Below are positions 28,085-37,807 of a stretch of DNA of 64,000 bases, in pieces. The notes beneath the pieces are model-generated. The model did no database searches. It saw nothing but the letters and a program-made list of their open reading frames with translations, and had not been told where the DNA came from. A program made the translations under genes and the position numbers. The DNA comes from Ketobacter sp. MCCC 1A13808. Lineage in GTDB: Bacteria > Pseudomonadota > Gammaproteobacteria > Pseudomonadales > Ketobacteraceae. Position 1 is the first letter of the stretch. Each line of letters opens with the position of its first letter. The stretch is from the NCBI RefSeq assembly GCF_009746715.1, contig NZ_VRKW01000001.1, forward strand, positions 248,001 to 312,000. The letters run 5' to 3'.

Positions 28085-29401
28085 TTAGACTTCCGATTTG
28101 CCGCCCTTTTCCTCAATCACGGGCGATGGGTGAGACCCGCTTTGCGCGTGTTCAGACGTACCGTTATCTGCAGAGGTGTCGAACAGGTCTGCAAGATTGA
28201 TTTGCCATCGTTCAAGACATTCTCCGACACCGCGCTCGTGGAGCTGCGAAACCCGTTTATGCCAACCCGACTTTTTATGTAAATCCAGGGCCATGGTATC
28301 CCCGAAACAATCCATAAACAGTTGGGCCAGAGTGTATTTATGCAGGTCGCGGATCAACGTGATATCCCCTTCCCCACTCCGCCTAACCAACTGAATGTCC
28401 ACCAGAATATCGGTATAATTTTCCCATTCACGACTGGTTATCCAGGGCATTTTTTGCTGAAAAACCACTTCTTCGGTCACGTGTCCACTGGCCTGCATTC
28501 GGTACAACGATTCAAGAATGGATAAAATATTACCCAGTGAGGATGTCGCGTGTAGCCGCTGTCCCTTAAAGCTGGTCATCGCCTGCACAATCTCTGCGCC
28601 GATCAGCAAAATATTCCACGACACAAGAATCCAGATAAGGAAGATAGGCACTGCCGCAAATGCACCGTATACCAGCTGATAGGTCGGGAACATGCTGACA
28701 AACAAGGTCACTGCGCGACGTGCCAAATCAAATAACACCGCTGCAACCAGGCCACCGGCAATGCCGTGCAAAAACGGTACCCGAGTATTCGGTATGGCAA
28801 TATAGGCCAGGGCGAACGCGATACCACTCATAAAAATGGGTAGTAGACTGAAGACAAACCGTTTCGTGCCTGCTAACGGTACAATGTCGTAAATTATGTT
28901 CAACGAGGCCACATAAGAGGACACCGCAAAAGCGCCCCCCATTAACACAGGACCGAGACTTAGCAGCGCCCAATACAACAGGAATCCATTTATACCTTTA
29001 CGGGATTCTGATACATGCCAAATGGTATTGAACGAGGTTTCTATTTTTCGCAACATCAGGACCGAGGTGACAAAGAGCATCACGACCCCCACGCTGGTCA
29101 GGTTCGATGCTTGCTGCGAAAAGTTGTGCAGATAATCCTGTAACTCGGATCCGGTGGCTGGAACGAAATGTTCGAAGACAAAATCCTGCATGCTGGTTTC
29201 CATACCTTTTAATTCAGGTATCAATGCCAGGATGGAATACACCACCGTCATAATCGGCACCACAGCGAACAACGAGGTAAATGCCAGATAAAAAGCAGCC
29301 CTATCACTTTCATGACGGAAAAAGGAAGCCCCGACGTAGTGGATAAAAGCGAACGGCGTGTCGTCAATGATCCGATGATAATACTGCTTTAATTTGTCCA
29401 A
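28085..29401 (-). CDS. YihY/BrkB family inner-membrane protein
   Basis: The 438-residue protein has the YihY family pattern: six hydrophobic helices within about residues 40-290, including FYLAFTSLFAVVPIMTVVYS and AVPIFLIWILVSWNILLIGAEI. A cytoplasmic C-terminal extension of about 150 residues ends in a charged tail. The family was once called ribonuclease BN, but that activity belongs to a different gene. Its role is unsettled, with transport suggested. The gene is convergent with the upstream hybrid kinase, 13 nt apart, and divergent from arsC. Confidence 0.9.
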   Translation of the reverse strand: MDKLKQYYHRIIDDTPFAFIHYVGASFFRHESDRAAFYLAFTSLFAVVPIMTVVYSILALIPELKGMETSMQDFVFEHFVPATGSELQDYLHNFSQQASNLTSVGVVMLFVTSVLMLRKIETSFNTIWHVSESRKGINGFLLYWALLSLGPVLMGGAFAVSSYVASLNIIYDIVPLAGTKRFVFSLLPIFMSGIAFALAYIAIPNTRVPFLHGIAGGLVAAVLFDLARRAVTLFVSMFPTYQLVYGAFAAVPIFLIWILVSWNILLIGAEIVQAMTSFKGQRLHATSSLGNILSILESLYRMQASGHVTEEVVFQQKMPWITSREWENYTDILVDIQLVRRSGEGDITLIRDLHKYTLAQLFMDCFGDTMALDLHKKSGWHKRVSQLHERGVGECLERWQINLADLFDTSADNGTSEHAQSGSHPSPVIEEKGGKSEV

Positions 29402-29507
29402 TTCCCTGCCCTGTCTCTGCTTTTCGTCTCTATTGGTTTTTCATACCGGGATTAGTCTATACAATAGACCATCTCATTCACAATGAACTATAACCACCGG
29501 CCGTACA

Positions 29508-30448
<941 letters not shown>

Positions 30449-30483
30449 CCCAGTGATAAACTAACTGAAATATAGGAACTATC

Positions 30484-30885
30484 ATTATTAATACGCCCGA
30501 TACTGCTGAGCAATACCTGCAATTATTAACACGCAAAGCGAATCTTACCTACCGGCTTACTCTGGCCGCGCTGATCTCCATGATTGTTTTATTTTTGCTG
30601 TGGTTCTTTGTATTGCTGCCGCCGACACACCCCTTAACTATCGCGTCTATACACATCGTTCCGTTGCTCCTTTTTCTGCCGGCAATATTGCGTCGAAACC
30701 CCCGTTCGTTTGCTTGGCTTTGTTTTGTTGTGTTGTTGTATTTTTGCCAGGGCTCTGTCACCGCATTTGCATTGCCGCAACTGCTGGGCAAGATCGGCTT
30801 GACTGAAGCGTTGCTGACTACCTGGCTTTTTTGTGCCTCTATGATGGCCTCCCGTTACCACGGGCAATTAGCCGCGCAGTCCTGA
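30484..30885 (+). CDS. DUF2069 membrane protein, apparently starting at an ATT codon
   Basis: The 133-residue frame has hydrophobic helices and matches DUF2069 proteins that follow wrbA in pseudomonads (VPLLLFLPAILRRNPRSFAWLCFVVLLYF; a 20-residue window of this is diagnostic). The first ATG is at 30580, in the middle of helix one, and leaves only 101 residues. Upstream the frame continues with family-like EQYLQLLTRKANLTYRLTLA back to a stop at 30466. That stretch has no ATG, GTG or TTG, but AGGA lies 6 nt before ATT at 30484. I therefore propose an ATT start (30484, or 30487). Function unknown. Confidence 0.72.
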   Translation: MINTPDTAEQYLQLLTRKANLTYRLTLAALISMIVLFLLWFFVLLPPTHPLTIASIHIVPLLLFLPAILRRNPRSFAWLCFVVLLYFCQGSVTAFALPQLLGKIGLTEALLTTWLFCASMMASRYHGQLAAQS

Positions 30886-30965
30886 CTGGCAGCTAATCTG
30901 ATTTAGTTCGCTATACTGTGAGTTTTATCGTTAAAATTTACCTTGCTACCGGTTGTTGACTGCTC

Positions 30966-31646
30966 ATGCTCGACACTGCCAGAAAACTGGAGACCCCCGA
31001 AGCGATCGACCTGGAAATCCACGTCGCCGGTGCTACTGTGCGCATTCTGGCGTTTTCCATTGACAGCATAATCCGGTTGGTCTTTCAGATGATCGTAGGC
31101 ATCGTGTTTGCCATTCTGGGGGATTTCGGAATCGCATTTATGATGATTCTGACATTTGTGCTGGAGTGGTTTTATCCGGTGCTGTTCGAGGTGCTGAATA
31201 ATGGGCAAACCCCCGGTAAAAAGGCCATGGGGATTGCGGTAGTCAATGATGATAGTACCCCCATCGGTTGGTCAGCATCCATCATCAGAAACTTTCTGCG
31301 CATTGTGGATATGCTGCCCTTCGGCTATCTGGCGGGCCTGGTGAGTATCAGCCTGAATCCGGATTTCAAGCGTATCGGGGACCTGGCAGCAGGCACTCTG
31401 GTGGTCTATCGGGACAAGGCATCTGTGCCTCCGCAATGGCCAGACATAAAAAGTGCGCCACCTCCGGTGCCATTAAACTTGTTACAGCAAAGGGCAATAC
31501 TTTCATTTGCCGAACGGCATGGCAAACTCACAGCGGAGCGTCAGTGCGAACTGGCGAACCACCTTCAGCCGGTATTAAAAAAACAGGATCAGGATGCAGT
31601 GAACTATCTGCTCAGAATTGCTACCTGGCTACGGGGCAGCAAATGA
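30966..31646 (+). CDS. RDD family membrane protein
   Basis: A 226-residue protein with RDD-family helices at about residues 20-65 (VRILAFSIDSIIRLVFQMIVG) and 70-85, and the conserved NNGQTPGKKAMGI segment. A later ASIIRNFLRIVDMLPFGYLAG helix is followed by KRIGDLAAGTLVVYRD. The C-terminal 70 residues are soluble. RDD proteins have no general function; some act in ion transport. It opens a six-gene run in which every stop overlaps the next start. No clear Shine-Dalgarno precedes its ATG, although a TATACT box lies about 50 nt upstream. Confidence 0.88.
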   Translation: MLDTARKLETPEAIDLEIHVAGATVRILAFSIDSIIRLVFQMIVGIVFAILGDFGIAFMMILTFVLEWFYPVLFEVLNNGQTPGKKAMGIAVVNDDSTPIGWSASIIRNFLRIVDMLPFGYLAGLVSISLNPDFKRIGDLAAGTLVVYRDKASVPPQWPDIKSAPPPVPLNLLQQRAILSFAERHGKLTAERQCELANHLQPVLKKQDQDAVNYLLRIATWLRGSK

Positions 31647-32617
31647 AGCAGGAGTTTTTCGAAACTAAATTTACCCCTGCCTGGGACGCATTTGATCAGC
31701 AGTTAACGCTACTGGAAAAAAACAAACGAAAACGTGAGCGGTTGCAGATCGAAGGGTTTGCTGAAGGGTATCGACAAATTTGTCATCACCTTGCCCTGGC
31801 CCAGACGCGTCAATACAGCCCCTACCTAATCGACCGTTTAAATAATCTGGCATTGCGTGGTCACCAGCAGTTGTATCAGCACCACGGCAATCTGTTTCAT
31901 CATTTTATTCATTTTATGCTGATCAGTTTTCCCCTGGCCATACGCAAAGAATACAAACTGATTATTCTCGCCAGTGTATTATTTTTCGGGACCATGATTG
32001 TGGCCGGCTTGCTCACTTATTTCTATCCCGCATTGATTTATCACATTTACCCCGAATCCGCAGTTCGGGAATACACCACTATGTACAATCCGGAAAGTCA
32101 CCAGCTGTTTAATGCAAAGCGCAGCTCGGGTGAAGATTTCACCATGTTCGGGTTTTACATAAAGAACAATATCGGGATCGGATTCCAGACCTTTGCCAGT
32201 GGATTTATATTGGGTATCGGCGCGCTGTTTAATTTGTTATTTAACGGTGTTGCGTTGGGTTCGGTGGCCGGATACATGACGCAATTGGGTTTTACCGACA
32301 CTTTTTTCCCGTTTGTTATCGGCCATGGCGCATTTGAGTTAACCGGTATTGCCGTCGCCGGTGCAGCGGGTTTAAGGCTTGGCTACGGATTGCTTAGTCC
32401 GGGCCGACTGAGCCGCAAGGATGCGCTGATAAAATCAGCGAAACAAGCCATACCTTTGGTATACGGCACCTTCCTGTTGCTTTTTGTGGCCGCCTTTGTC
32501 GAGGCGTTCTGGTCCTCCAGCAGCGTGGTACCGAATACGGTGAAGTACATTGTAGGCGCCGGCTTCTGGGTATTGGTGCTGGGTTATTTTAGTCGGGGAG
32601 CACACCGTGGAGCTTGA
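31643..32617 (+). CDS. SpoIIM-like (DUF95) membrane protein
   Basis: This 324-residue protein resembles stage II sporulation protein M: a soluble helical N-terminus (about 1-95), then helices near 100-125 (ILASVLFFGTMIVAGLLTYFY), and a paired-helix core with FGFYIKNNIGIGFQTFASG and FVIGHGAFELTGIAVAGAAG. In endospore formers SpoIIM belongs to a peptidoglycan-degrading complex; this host is not a sporulator, so that role is not transferable. The frame opens upstream at 31268 inside the RDD gene, but the ATG at 31643 in an ATGA overlap is the sensible start. Confidence 0.85.
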   Translation: MKQEFFETKFTPAWDAFDQQLTLLEKNKRKRERLQIEGFAEGYRQICHHLALAQTRQYSPYLIDRLNNLALRGHQQLYQHHGNLFHHFIHFMLISFPLAIRKEYKLIILASVLFFGTMIVAGLLTYFYPALIYHIYPESAVREYTTMYNPESHQLFNAKRSSGEDFTMFGFYIKNNIGIGFQTFASGFILGIGALFNLLFNGVALGSVAGYMTQLGFTDTFFPFVIGHGAFELTGIAVAGAAGLRLGYGLLSPGRLSRKDALIKSAKQAIPLVYGTFLLLFVAAFVEAFWSSSSVVPNTVKYIVGAGFWVLVLGYFSRGAHRGA

Positions 32618-34142
32618 TAAAATCTCAGTTCAGGTGCGGCCGCGCAACCCCTATGAAGCCATCGATCTGGGCTGTGTCATGGCCAGACAATGGTATCTGC
32701 CTATGTTGGCATTATGGCTGGCGTGGGCACTACCGGTGATGGGTATCAGCTATCTGATCTTTTATGAACAACCCTGGTGGGCGCTATTATTGGTTTGGTG
32801 GCTTAAGCCGCTGTTCGAATCACTGCAATTACATTACATATCCGAAAAATTATTTAACGATGACCTGAGCTGGAAAACGGTTTTACCCCGTTCCCACAAG
32901 ATTCTGTTCCGAAACCTTTTTTCTAAGCTGATCACTCGACGTCTTGCCTTCGCACGATCATTCGATATGCCGGTAGGGGAATTGGAAGGCTTAAAATCAA
33001 CATCCAGACGCAAACGACTGAACACAATGCACCGCGACGGCAATGCAGCCGGGTTCTGGTTGACCATGATCGGCAACGGCATTGAAACAACCTTTGTACT
33101 CGCTGTATTCAGTGTGGCGTGGCTATTTATTCCCATGCAGATGTCCATCGACTTTGAACTGCAAAAATTACTCGACAGTGCACTGCTCTTCCCGGTTATC
33201 ACCGCATCGGGCTTTTTGGCGATGACGCTGGTTTCACCGTTTTACGTTACCGCTGGATTTATGCTGTACATTAACCGCCGGACCTGGCTGGAAGCCTGGG
33301 ATGTAGAGCTTTCATTCCGGCAACTGGCCAGCAAACATCAGGCGCTTACCGGAACCGTATCAGTGATCCTTGCACTGCTGATTATGGTTTCTTTGGCAGC
33401 GACGCCGACACCAGGTTATGCAAACCATGTTGATGTCGTCAACGACCCCGAATTAAGCCGTAATCAGATCATTGAAATTTTAGAAGGCGAGGATTACCAA
33501 AACTGGCAGAGTGAACAGGCCTGGCGCTTTAAAAAAGCAGATCAGGAAGACGACAGCAGCCACTGGTATGACGACGCCCTGGAGAATTTTATTGATTGGT
33601 TGAGGGGGTTGAAAGACCAGTCCACCCCGCCGGGCGATCACGCCGCCATTATCCTAATGCTTCTGGAAGGTTTGCTCTGGATTGCACTCGCAGCCTTCAT
33701 CGGATACCTGATCTACCGTTACCGTCACATCATCGTACCCCGCTTTGATTCACTGGCATCGCCCGCAGCACAGCCCACCGGGAAGATATTCGGCCTCGAA
33801 TTGAGTAAAAATGCATTCGATGGCAAGGTTATTGAAACGGCTTCGGACTATTGGCAACAAGGTCAGCGCCGCGAGGCTCTCAGCCATATGTACCGTGCTG
33901 CGTTGTCCTATCTGGTCTATGAACGCAAACTCAGGCTGCAAAGTAGTCAGACCGAGCAAGAGTGCATGCGCCTTTGCATGGTCACGGAACCGGAATTCCG
34001 AAGCCGGTATTTTAGTACCCTGACACGCCACTGGATTAATCTGGCCTATGCACACCAGGTTTTGTCCGACGACGATTTTTTCCGACTTTGTGAACAATGG
34101 GACCAATTCAGCACCCCTGGGCAAGGGGTGCACCATGACTAG
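32607..34142 (+). CDS. DUF4129 C-terminal domain membrane protein
   Basis: The 511-residue protein starts at GTG, overlapping the SpoIIM-like gene by 11 nt. Helices are predicted near residues 28-70, 148-175, 190-220 and 245-265. A periplasmic stretch of about 90 charged residues contains a DW/ND-rich segment. A last helix lies near 345-370. The C-terminal cytoplasmic domain carries the DUF4129 hallmark GQRREALSHMYRAALSYL. DUF4129 also occurs at the end of transglutaminase-like membrane proteins beside MoxR and DUF58. No catalytic residues are visible; it probably has a structural or regulatory role. Confidence 0.8.
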   Translation: MELDKISVQVRPRNPYEAIDLGCVMARQWYLPMLALWLAWALPVMGISYLIFYEQPWWALLLVWWLKPLFESLQLHYISEKLFNDDLSWKTVLPRSHKILFRNLFSKLITRRLAFARSFDMPVGELEGLKSTSRRKRLNTMHRDGNAAGFWLTMIGNGIETTFVLAVFSVAWLFIPMQMSIDFELQKLLDSALLFPVITASGFLAMTLVSPFYVTAGFMLYINRRTWLEAWDVELSFRQLASKHQALTGTVSVILALLIMVSLAATPTPGYANHVDVVNDPELSRNQIIEILEGEDYQNWQSEQAWRFKKADQEDDSSHWYDDALENFIDWLRGLKDQSTPPGDHAAIILMLLEGLLWIALAAFIGYLIYRYRHIIVPRFDSLASPAAQPTGKIFGLELSKNAFDGKVIETASDYWQQGQRREALSHMYRAALSYLVYERKLRLQSSQTEQECMRLCMVTEPEFRSRYFSTLTRHWINLAYAHQVLSDDDFFRLCEQWDQFSTPGQGVHHD

Positions 34143-35397
34143 CCGTACCGGCGTTGCGATTGGAGTTGGGGCATTGATCACCGTGCTACTCGGCGCCTTC
34201 ATCTACTCCAATCTTGAGCGTTACACCCGTTATGAAAATGCCGGGCCGGAATTAGACGTGAGGCTAAACCCCTGGCATGCAGCGCAACAATATCTGCGGT
34301 TTTGGAATATTGATTCCCACCGATCTTTCAACCTGAATCCGGTGCTGGATAAACTGCAGCCCACCGATACATTGGTGCTGGCTAACAACGGCCCTATCGT
34401 CAACCCCGGCATGCAACAACAGTTGTTTAACTGGGTAGCTGACGGCGGTCACCTGGTCATCAACGCTCACAACACTTGGCAATTTGAATCGGAATCCAGT
34501 GGCGACGATTTTCTGGATTCGCTGGGCATCCGTGTGTACTCCACGGAAGATGAAGAAGAGGTGGACGAAACGGCATCGGACACCGAGCCTGAGGCCGATC
34601 GGGAGCCGGACGACGCTGCGGCCCGATCGGAAGACACCGTTCCCGATTCGCCAATAGAAGGTGGGCAGGAAGAAGCCGGCACATCCTGTACTTTTTTCAA
34701 TCTGGACGACGTCCGTTTACTTCAGCTAAACGAACACCTTCTGCAGATCGAATCTGTGCCCTGGCGCACGCTGGAGCCCGCCTATGATATTGAGGCCATT
34801 AGCGGAGAACACTGGCCAAACCCCCTGCTGCAAGTTCAGCTCGGTAACGGCACACTTACTGCGCTATTGGATACCACGATCTGGCAGGATAACCGCATCA
34901 GCGAACTGGATCATGCCTACCTGCTGTGGTATTTGGTAAAAGACAGCACCACCACCTGGCTGGTCAGCAGTGACGACAGTGAAAGTTTGATGCAGCTAAT
35001 ATGGCGTACGGCCCCATATCTGCTGATCGCGCTGGCGTGTTTAATCCTGTCATGGGGATGGCAACGCTGGGTGCGCTTCGGCCCGATGATTCAACCTCCG
35101 GCACCCGGTCACCGCAAAATTACGGAACATATCGAAGCCAGCGCCCGCTTCGGTTGGAATCATGGTGAAGCTCATCATTTGCTGGAGCCGTTACGTGATG
35201 ATATTAAACAAAGAGTCAGCCGCCACTGTACCTATTCCTATAAGAATGATGCCACTCAATGGCTGCAGTATGTCGCCAAAATTGTGCACATAGATGAATC
35301 CGAATTAGCCCATGCTATGGCCGGTGAAGCCCCCAGGCACGAACAAGACTGGACCCACCTTATCCATCAATTACAAACCATAAGGAACGCGCTATGA
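34135..35397 (+). CDS. DUF4350 domain membrane-anchored protein
   Basis: A 420-residue protein with an N-terminal membrane helix (about residues 7-24), an extracytoplasmic domain (LVLANNGPIVNPG; LFNWVADGGHLVINA) of the DUF4350 type, a second helix near 297-315 and a cytoplasmic tail. About 50 residues (roughly 140-190) are nearly all Asp, Glu, Ser, Thr and Pro, an acidic low-complexity insertion. The ATG at 34135 overlaps the previous gene by 8 nt and has AAGGGG upstream. An in-frame start at 34048 would lie inside that gene. The domain resembles glutamine-amidotransferase-like folds seen in this operon elsewhere; no activity is known. Confidence 0.8.
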   Translation: MTSRTGVAIGVGALITVLLGAFIYSNLERYTRYENAGPELDVRLNPWHAAQQYLRFWNIDSHRSFNLNPVLDKLQPTDTLVLANNGPIVNPGMQQQLFNWVADGGHLVINAHNTWQFESESSGDDFLDSLGIRVYSTEDEEEVDETASDTEPEADREPDDAAARSEDTVPDSPIEGGQEEAGTSCTFFNLDDVRLLQLNEHLLQIESVPWRTLEPAYDIEAISGEHWPNPLLQVQLGNGTLTALLDTTIWQDNRISELDHAYLLWYLVKDSTTTWLVSSDDSESLMQLIWRTAPYLLIALACLILSWGWQRWVRFGPMIQPPAPGHRKITEHIEASARFGWNHGEAHHLLEPLRDDIKQRVSRHCTYSYKNDATQWLQYVAKIVHIDESELAHAMAGEAPRHEQDWTHLIHQLQTIRNAL

Positions 35398-36374
35398 CAC
35401 AAGCACCCCAGGACATCAGCCTAAGCGAAGCCTTTGCACAGGTTCAGCACATGCGCGAACAGATCGCCAAGGTGATGGTGGGCCAGCAGGATGTCGTCGA
35501 TCAGGTGTTGGTTGCACTGCTTGCCTCGGGCCACATTCTAATCGAAGGCGTTCCCGGACTCGGCAAAACCCTGCTGGTTAAATCCCTGGCCCAATGTTTT
35601 CAGGGATTGTTCGGGCGGGTGCAGTTCACCCCGGATTTGATGCCGTCGGATATTACCGGCCACGCGCTTTATGACATGAAGCAAGAACAGTTTAAAATTC
35701 GCCGCGGCCCTGCATTCACCAATTTACTACTCGCCGACGAGATCAACCGGGCTCCGGCAAAAACCCAGGCGGCGCTGTTGGAAGTTATGCAGGAAAAGCA
35801 GATTACGATTGAAGGAAAAGCGTTCCCTGCACTCACTCCGTTTATGGTACTCGCGACACAAAACCCGATAGAACACGAAGGCACCTATCCCCTGCCGGAA
35901 GCAGAGCTGGATCGCTTTATGCTGAAAATATTGATTCATTACCCCACCGCAGAAGAGGAAGTTCTGCTGGTGAAACAAGTTACCACCGGGCGTATTCAGG
36001 ACACGCTGAACGTGGATGCCATCAAACCGGTGATACAGGCCAGCGAGGTACCCCGGTTGCAAAAAATCACCTGTGACATCCAGGTCGATGACGCCGTGTT
36101 TGACTATGCCGTGCGTATAGCGCGCAGTACCCGTGAGTGGCACAGCTTCTCTCATGGGGCCGGTCCCCGCGCCAGCATCGCTTTGGTTCGAGCCGCCAGG
36201 GCTCATGCATTATTACAACAGCGGGAATTTGTAACGCCCGACGATGTAAAGCAAATGACACTGCCGGTGTTACGCCACCGGGTTGCGCTGACCGCAGAAA
36301 TGGAAATTGAAGGGCTCAATATCGACGATGCATTAACACAATTGCTAAATGAAGTGGACGCACCACGTTTATGA
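35394..36374 (+). CDS. MoxR-family AAA+ ATPase
   Basis: A 326-residue AAA+ ATPase. Walker A is GVPGLGKTLLVKSLA near residue 55, Walker B LLADEINRAPAKTQAALLEVM, and sensor 1 VLATQNPIEHEGTYPLPEAELDRF, the MoxR signature. MoxR ATPases act as chaperones that mature or remodel vWA-domain partners, and the next gene encodes the DUF58/vWA-like partner. ATGA overlaps occur at both ends. Substrate not known. Confidence 0.95.
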   Translation: MTQAPQDISLSEAFAQVQHMREQIAKVMVGQQDVVDQVLVALLASGHILIEGVPGLGKTLLVKSLAQCFQGLFGRVQFTPDLMPSDITGHALYDMKQEQFKIRRGPAFTNLLLADEINRAPAKTQAALLEVMQEKQITIEGKAFPALTPFMVLATQNPIEHEGTYPLPEAELDRFMLKILIHYPTAEEEVLLVKQVTTGRIQDTLNVDAIKPVIQASEVPRLQKITCDIQVDDAVFDYAVRIARSTREWHSFSHGAGPRASIALVRAARAHALLQQREFVTPDDVKQMTLPVLRHRVALTAEMEIEGLNIDDALTQLLNEVDAPRL

Positions 36375-37714
36375 GGCCCACCCCCCGCACCTACCCGTTA
36401 CTGTGCTGCTGGCTATTGACCGGTTTTGTCGCTGCACTGAACAACTGGGTGCCGGCGAGTTGGAACAACCCCGGATGGCAGCCCGCACTGGTGCTATTGT
36501 GGCAAATGACAGGAATTCTGGCTGGACTCCTGTTACTGGTTGACGGGCTGAGCCTGCGAGGTATCAGCGGGATTACCGTCGAGCGGCGCCACGCCGAGAA
36601 TCTGGCCCTGGGTGTCTGGTCCAAGGTGGACATTATAATCCACTACCAAGGCACGCAAAAACGGCCTATAGAGGTGTTTGACCATTATCCTGACCAGTGC
36701 GACGCGCAGCTGGCCCACCAGACTGGAATGCTCGATGCCAACGCTGCGGCTATTTACAGCTATCGCATACGCGCGATCCAACGGGGTGACCACCAATTCG
36801 GCCATACTGATGTGTTGGTCGGATCCGCTCTGGGATTGTGGCAGCGACGTATTGCCGAGGGCGAGACCAGCACGATTAAAGTATTTCCCAATTTTGCCGC
36901 TGTTTCCCAATACACTACCATGGCCATGGAGCAGCAGTCCTCACAGCTGGGCATCCGGTTGCAACAAATGCGTGGTCAAGGCACTGAATTTCGGCAACTG
37001 CGGGAATTCCGCCAGGGTGACAGCCTGCGTCAAATTGACTGGAATTCCTCGGCACGGCAACGGAAACTGATTTCGCGGGATTATCAGGAAGAACGGGACC
37101 AACAAGTCGTGTTTCTGGTGGATTGTGGTCGACGTATGCGCTCAAAAGACAGCGAACTTAGCCAACTGGATCACGGTCTGAATGCAATGCTGTTAATGAG
37201 TTATGCCGCGTTAAAGCAAGGTGATAGTGTCGGTGTGTTGTGTTTCGGCAGCGAACTGCGCTGGCTCAAGCCCGTCAAAGGTATCGCCAACCTGACTAAA
37301 ATCCTCAACCGTGTTTATGATATTGATGCCAGCACTCAGGCCAGTGATTACAACGAGGCCATTAAGCAGCTTATCAGCAGACACTCCAAGCGCGCTCTGG
37401 TGGTATTGCTCTCCAATATCAGAGATGAGAATAGCGAAGATTTGCTCGCCTCGATCAAATTGCTCCAGCATAAGCACCTGGTCGTGCTGGCAAATCTGGA
37501 AGAACCGGAAGTACAGTCGATGCTGGACGCGCCGGTTGAGAACTTTGCGGACTCGCTGCGTTTCTGCGGTGCTATCCACTACCTTGAGCAGCGTAACCAA
37601 GCATCCGGCCGATTTAACCGTAATGGCATATTGACCGTAAACAGTTCGCCTCAGACCATGCCAGTGGCCCTCGTGAACCGCTACTATGAGATCAAACGGG
37701 AGGGTCTGCTTTAA
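36371..37714 (+). CDS. DUF58 (vWA-like) membrane protein
   Basis: The 447-residue protein has two short hydrophobic helices near residues 8-25 and 35-55, an immunoglobulin-like beta region, and the DUF58 signature FRQLREFRQGDSLRQIDWN near residue 215. A vWA-like domain follows with VFLVDCGRRM, a reduced form of the DxSxS MIDAS motif that is common in DUF58. It is the usual partner of the MoxR ATPase encoded just before it. Last gene of the RDD-to-DUF58 operon. Confidence 0.9.
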   Translation: MRPTPRTYPLLCCWLLTGFVAALNNWVPASWNNPGWQPALVLLWQMTGILAGLLLLVDGLSLRGISGITVERRHAENLALGVWSKVDIIIHYQGTQKRPIEVFDHYPDQCDAQLAHQTGMLDANAAAIYSYRIRAIQRGDHQFGHTDVLVGSALGLWQRRIAEGETSTIKVFPNFAAVSQYTTMAMEQQSSQLGIRLQQMRGQGTEFRQLREFRQGDSLRQIDWNSSARQRKLISRDYQEERDQQVVFLVDCGRRMRSKDSELSQLDHGLNAMLLMSYAALKQGDSVGVLCFGSELRWLKPVKGIANLTKILNRVYDIDASTQASDYNEAIKQLISRHSKRALVVLLSNIRDENSEDLLASIKLLQHKHLVVLANLEEPEVQSMLDAPVENFADSLRFCGAIHYLEQRNQASGRFNRNGILTVNSSPQTMPVALVNRYYEIKREGLL

Positions 37715-37735
37715 CGCCGATAATCCAGTAGCGAC

Positions 37736-37765
37736 TCGAAAAAAGCGCATCAACCGTAGTATAAT
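37736..37765 (+). promoter_or_regulatory. Candidate promoter of the exported hypothetical gene
   Basis: A perfect -10 box TATAAT (37760-37765) lies 42 nt before the ATG at 37808. At 18 nt spacing the -35 position reads TCGAAA, a weak match. No terminator is visible between the DUF58 stop and this site, so read-through is also possible. Confidence 0.4.
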
Positions 37766-37807
37766 TAGCTACATTTTGTACAAAAAATGATAGAACCGGA
37801 AGTCCTA

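Noticed and set aside
31643-32617. Sporulation gene by literal reading of the SpoIIM similarity
   Set aside because: No other sporulation genes are seen and the host appears to be a gammaproteobacterium. The name reflects family membership only.
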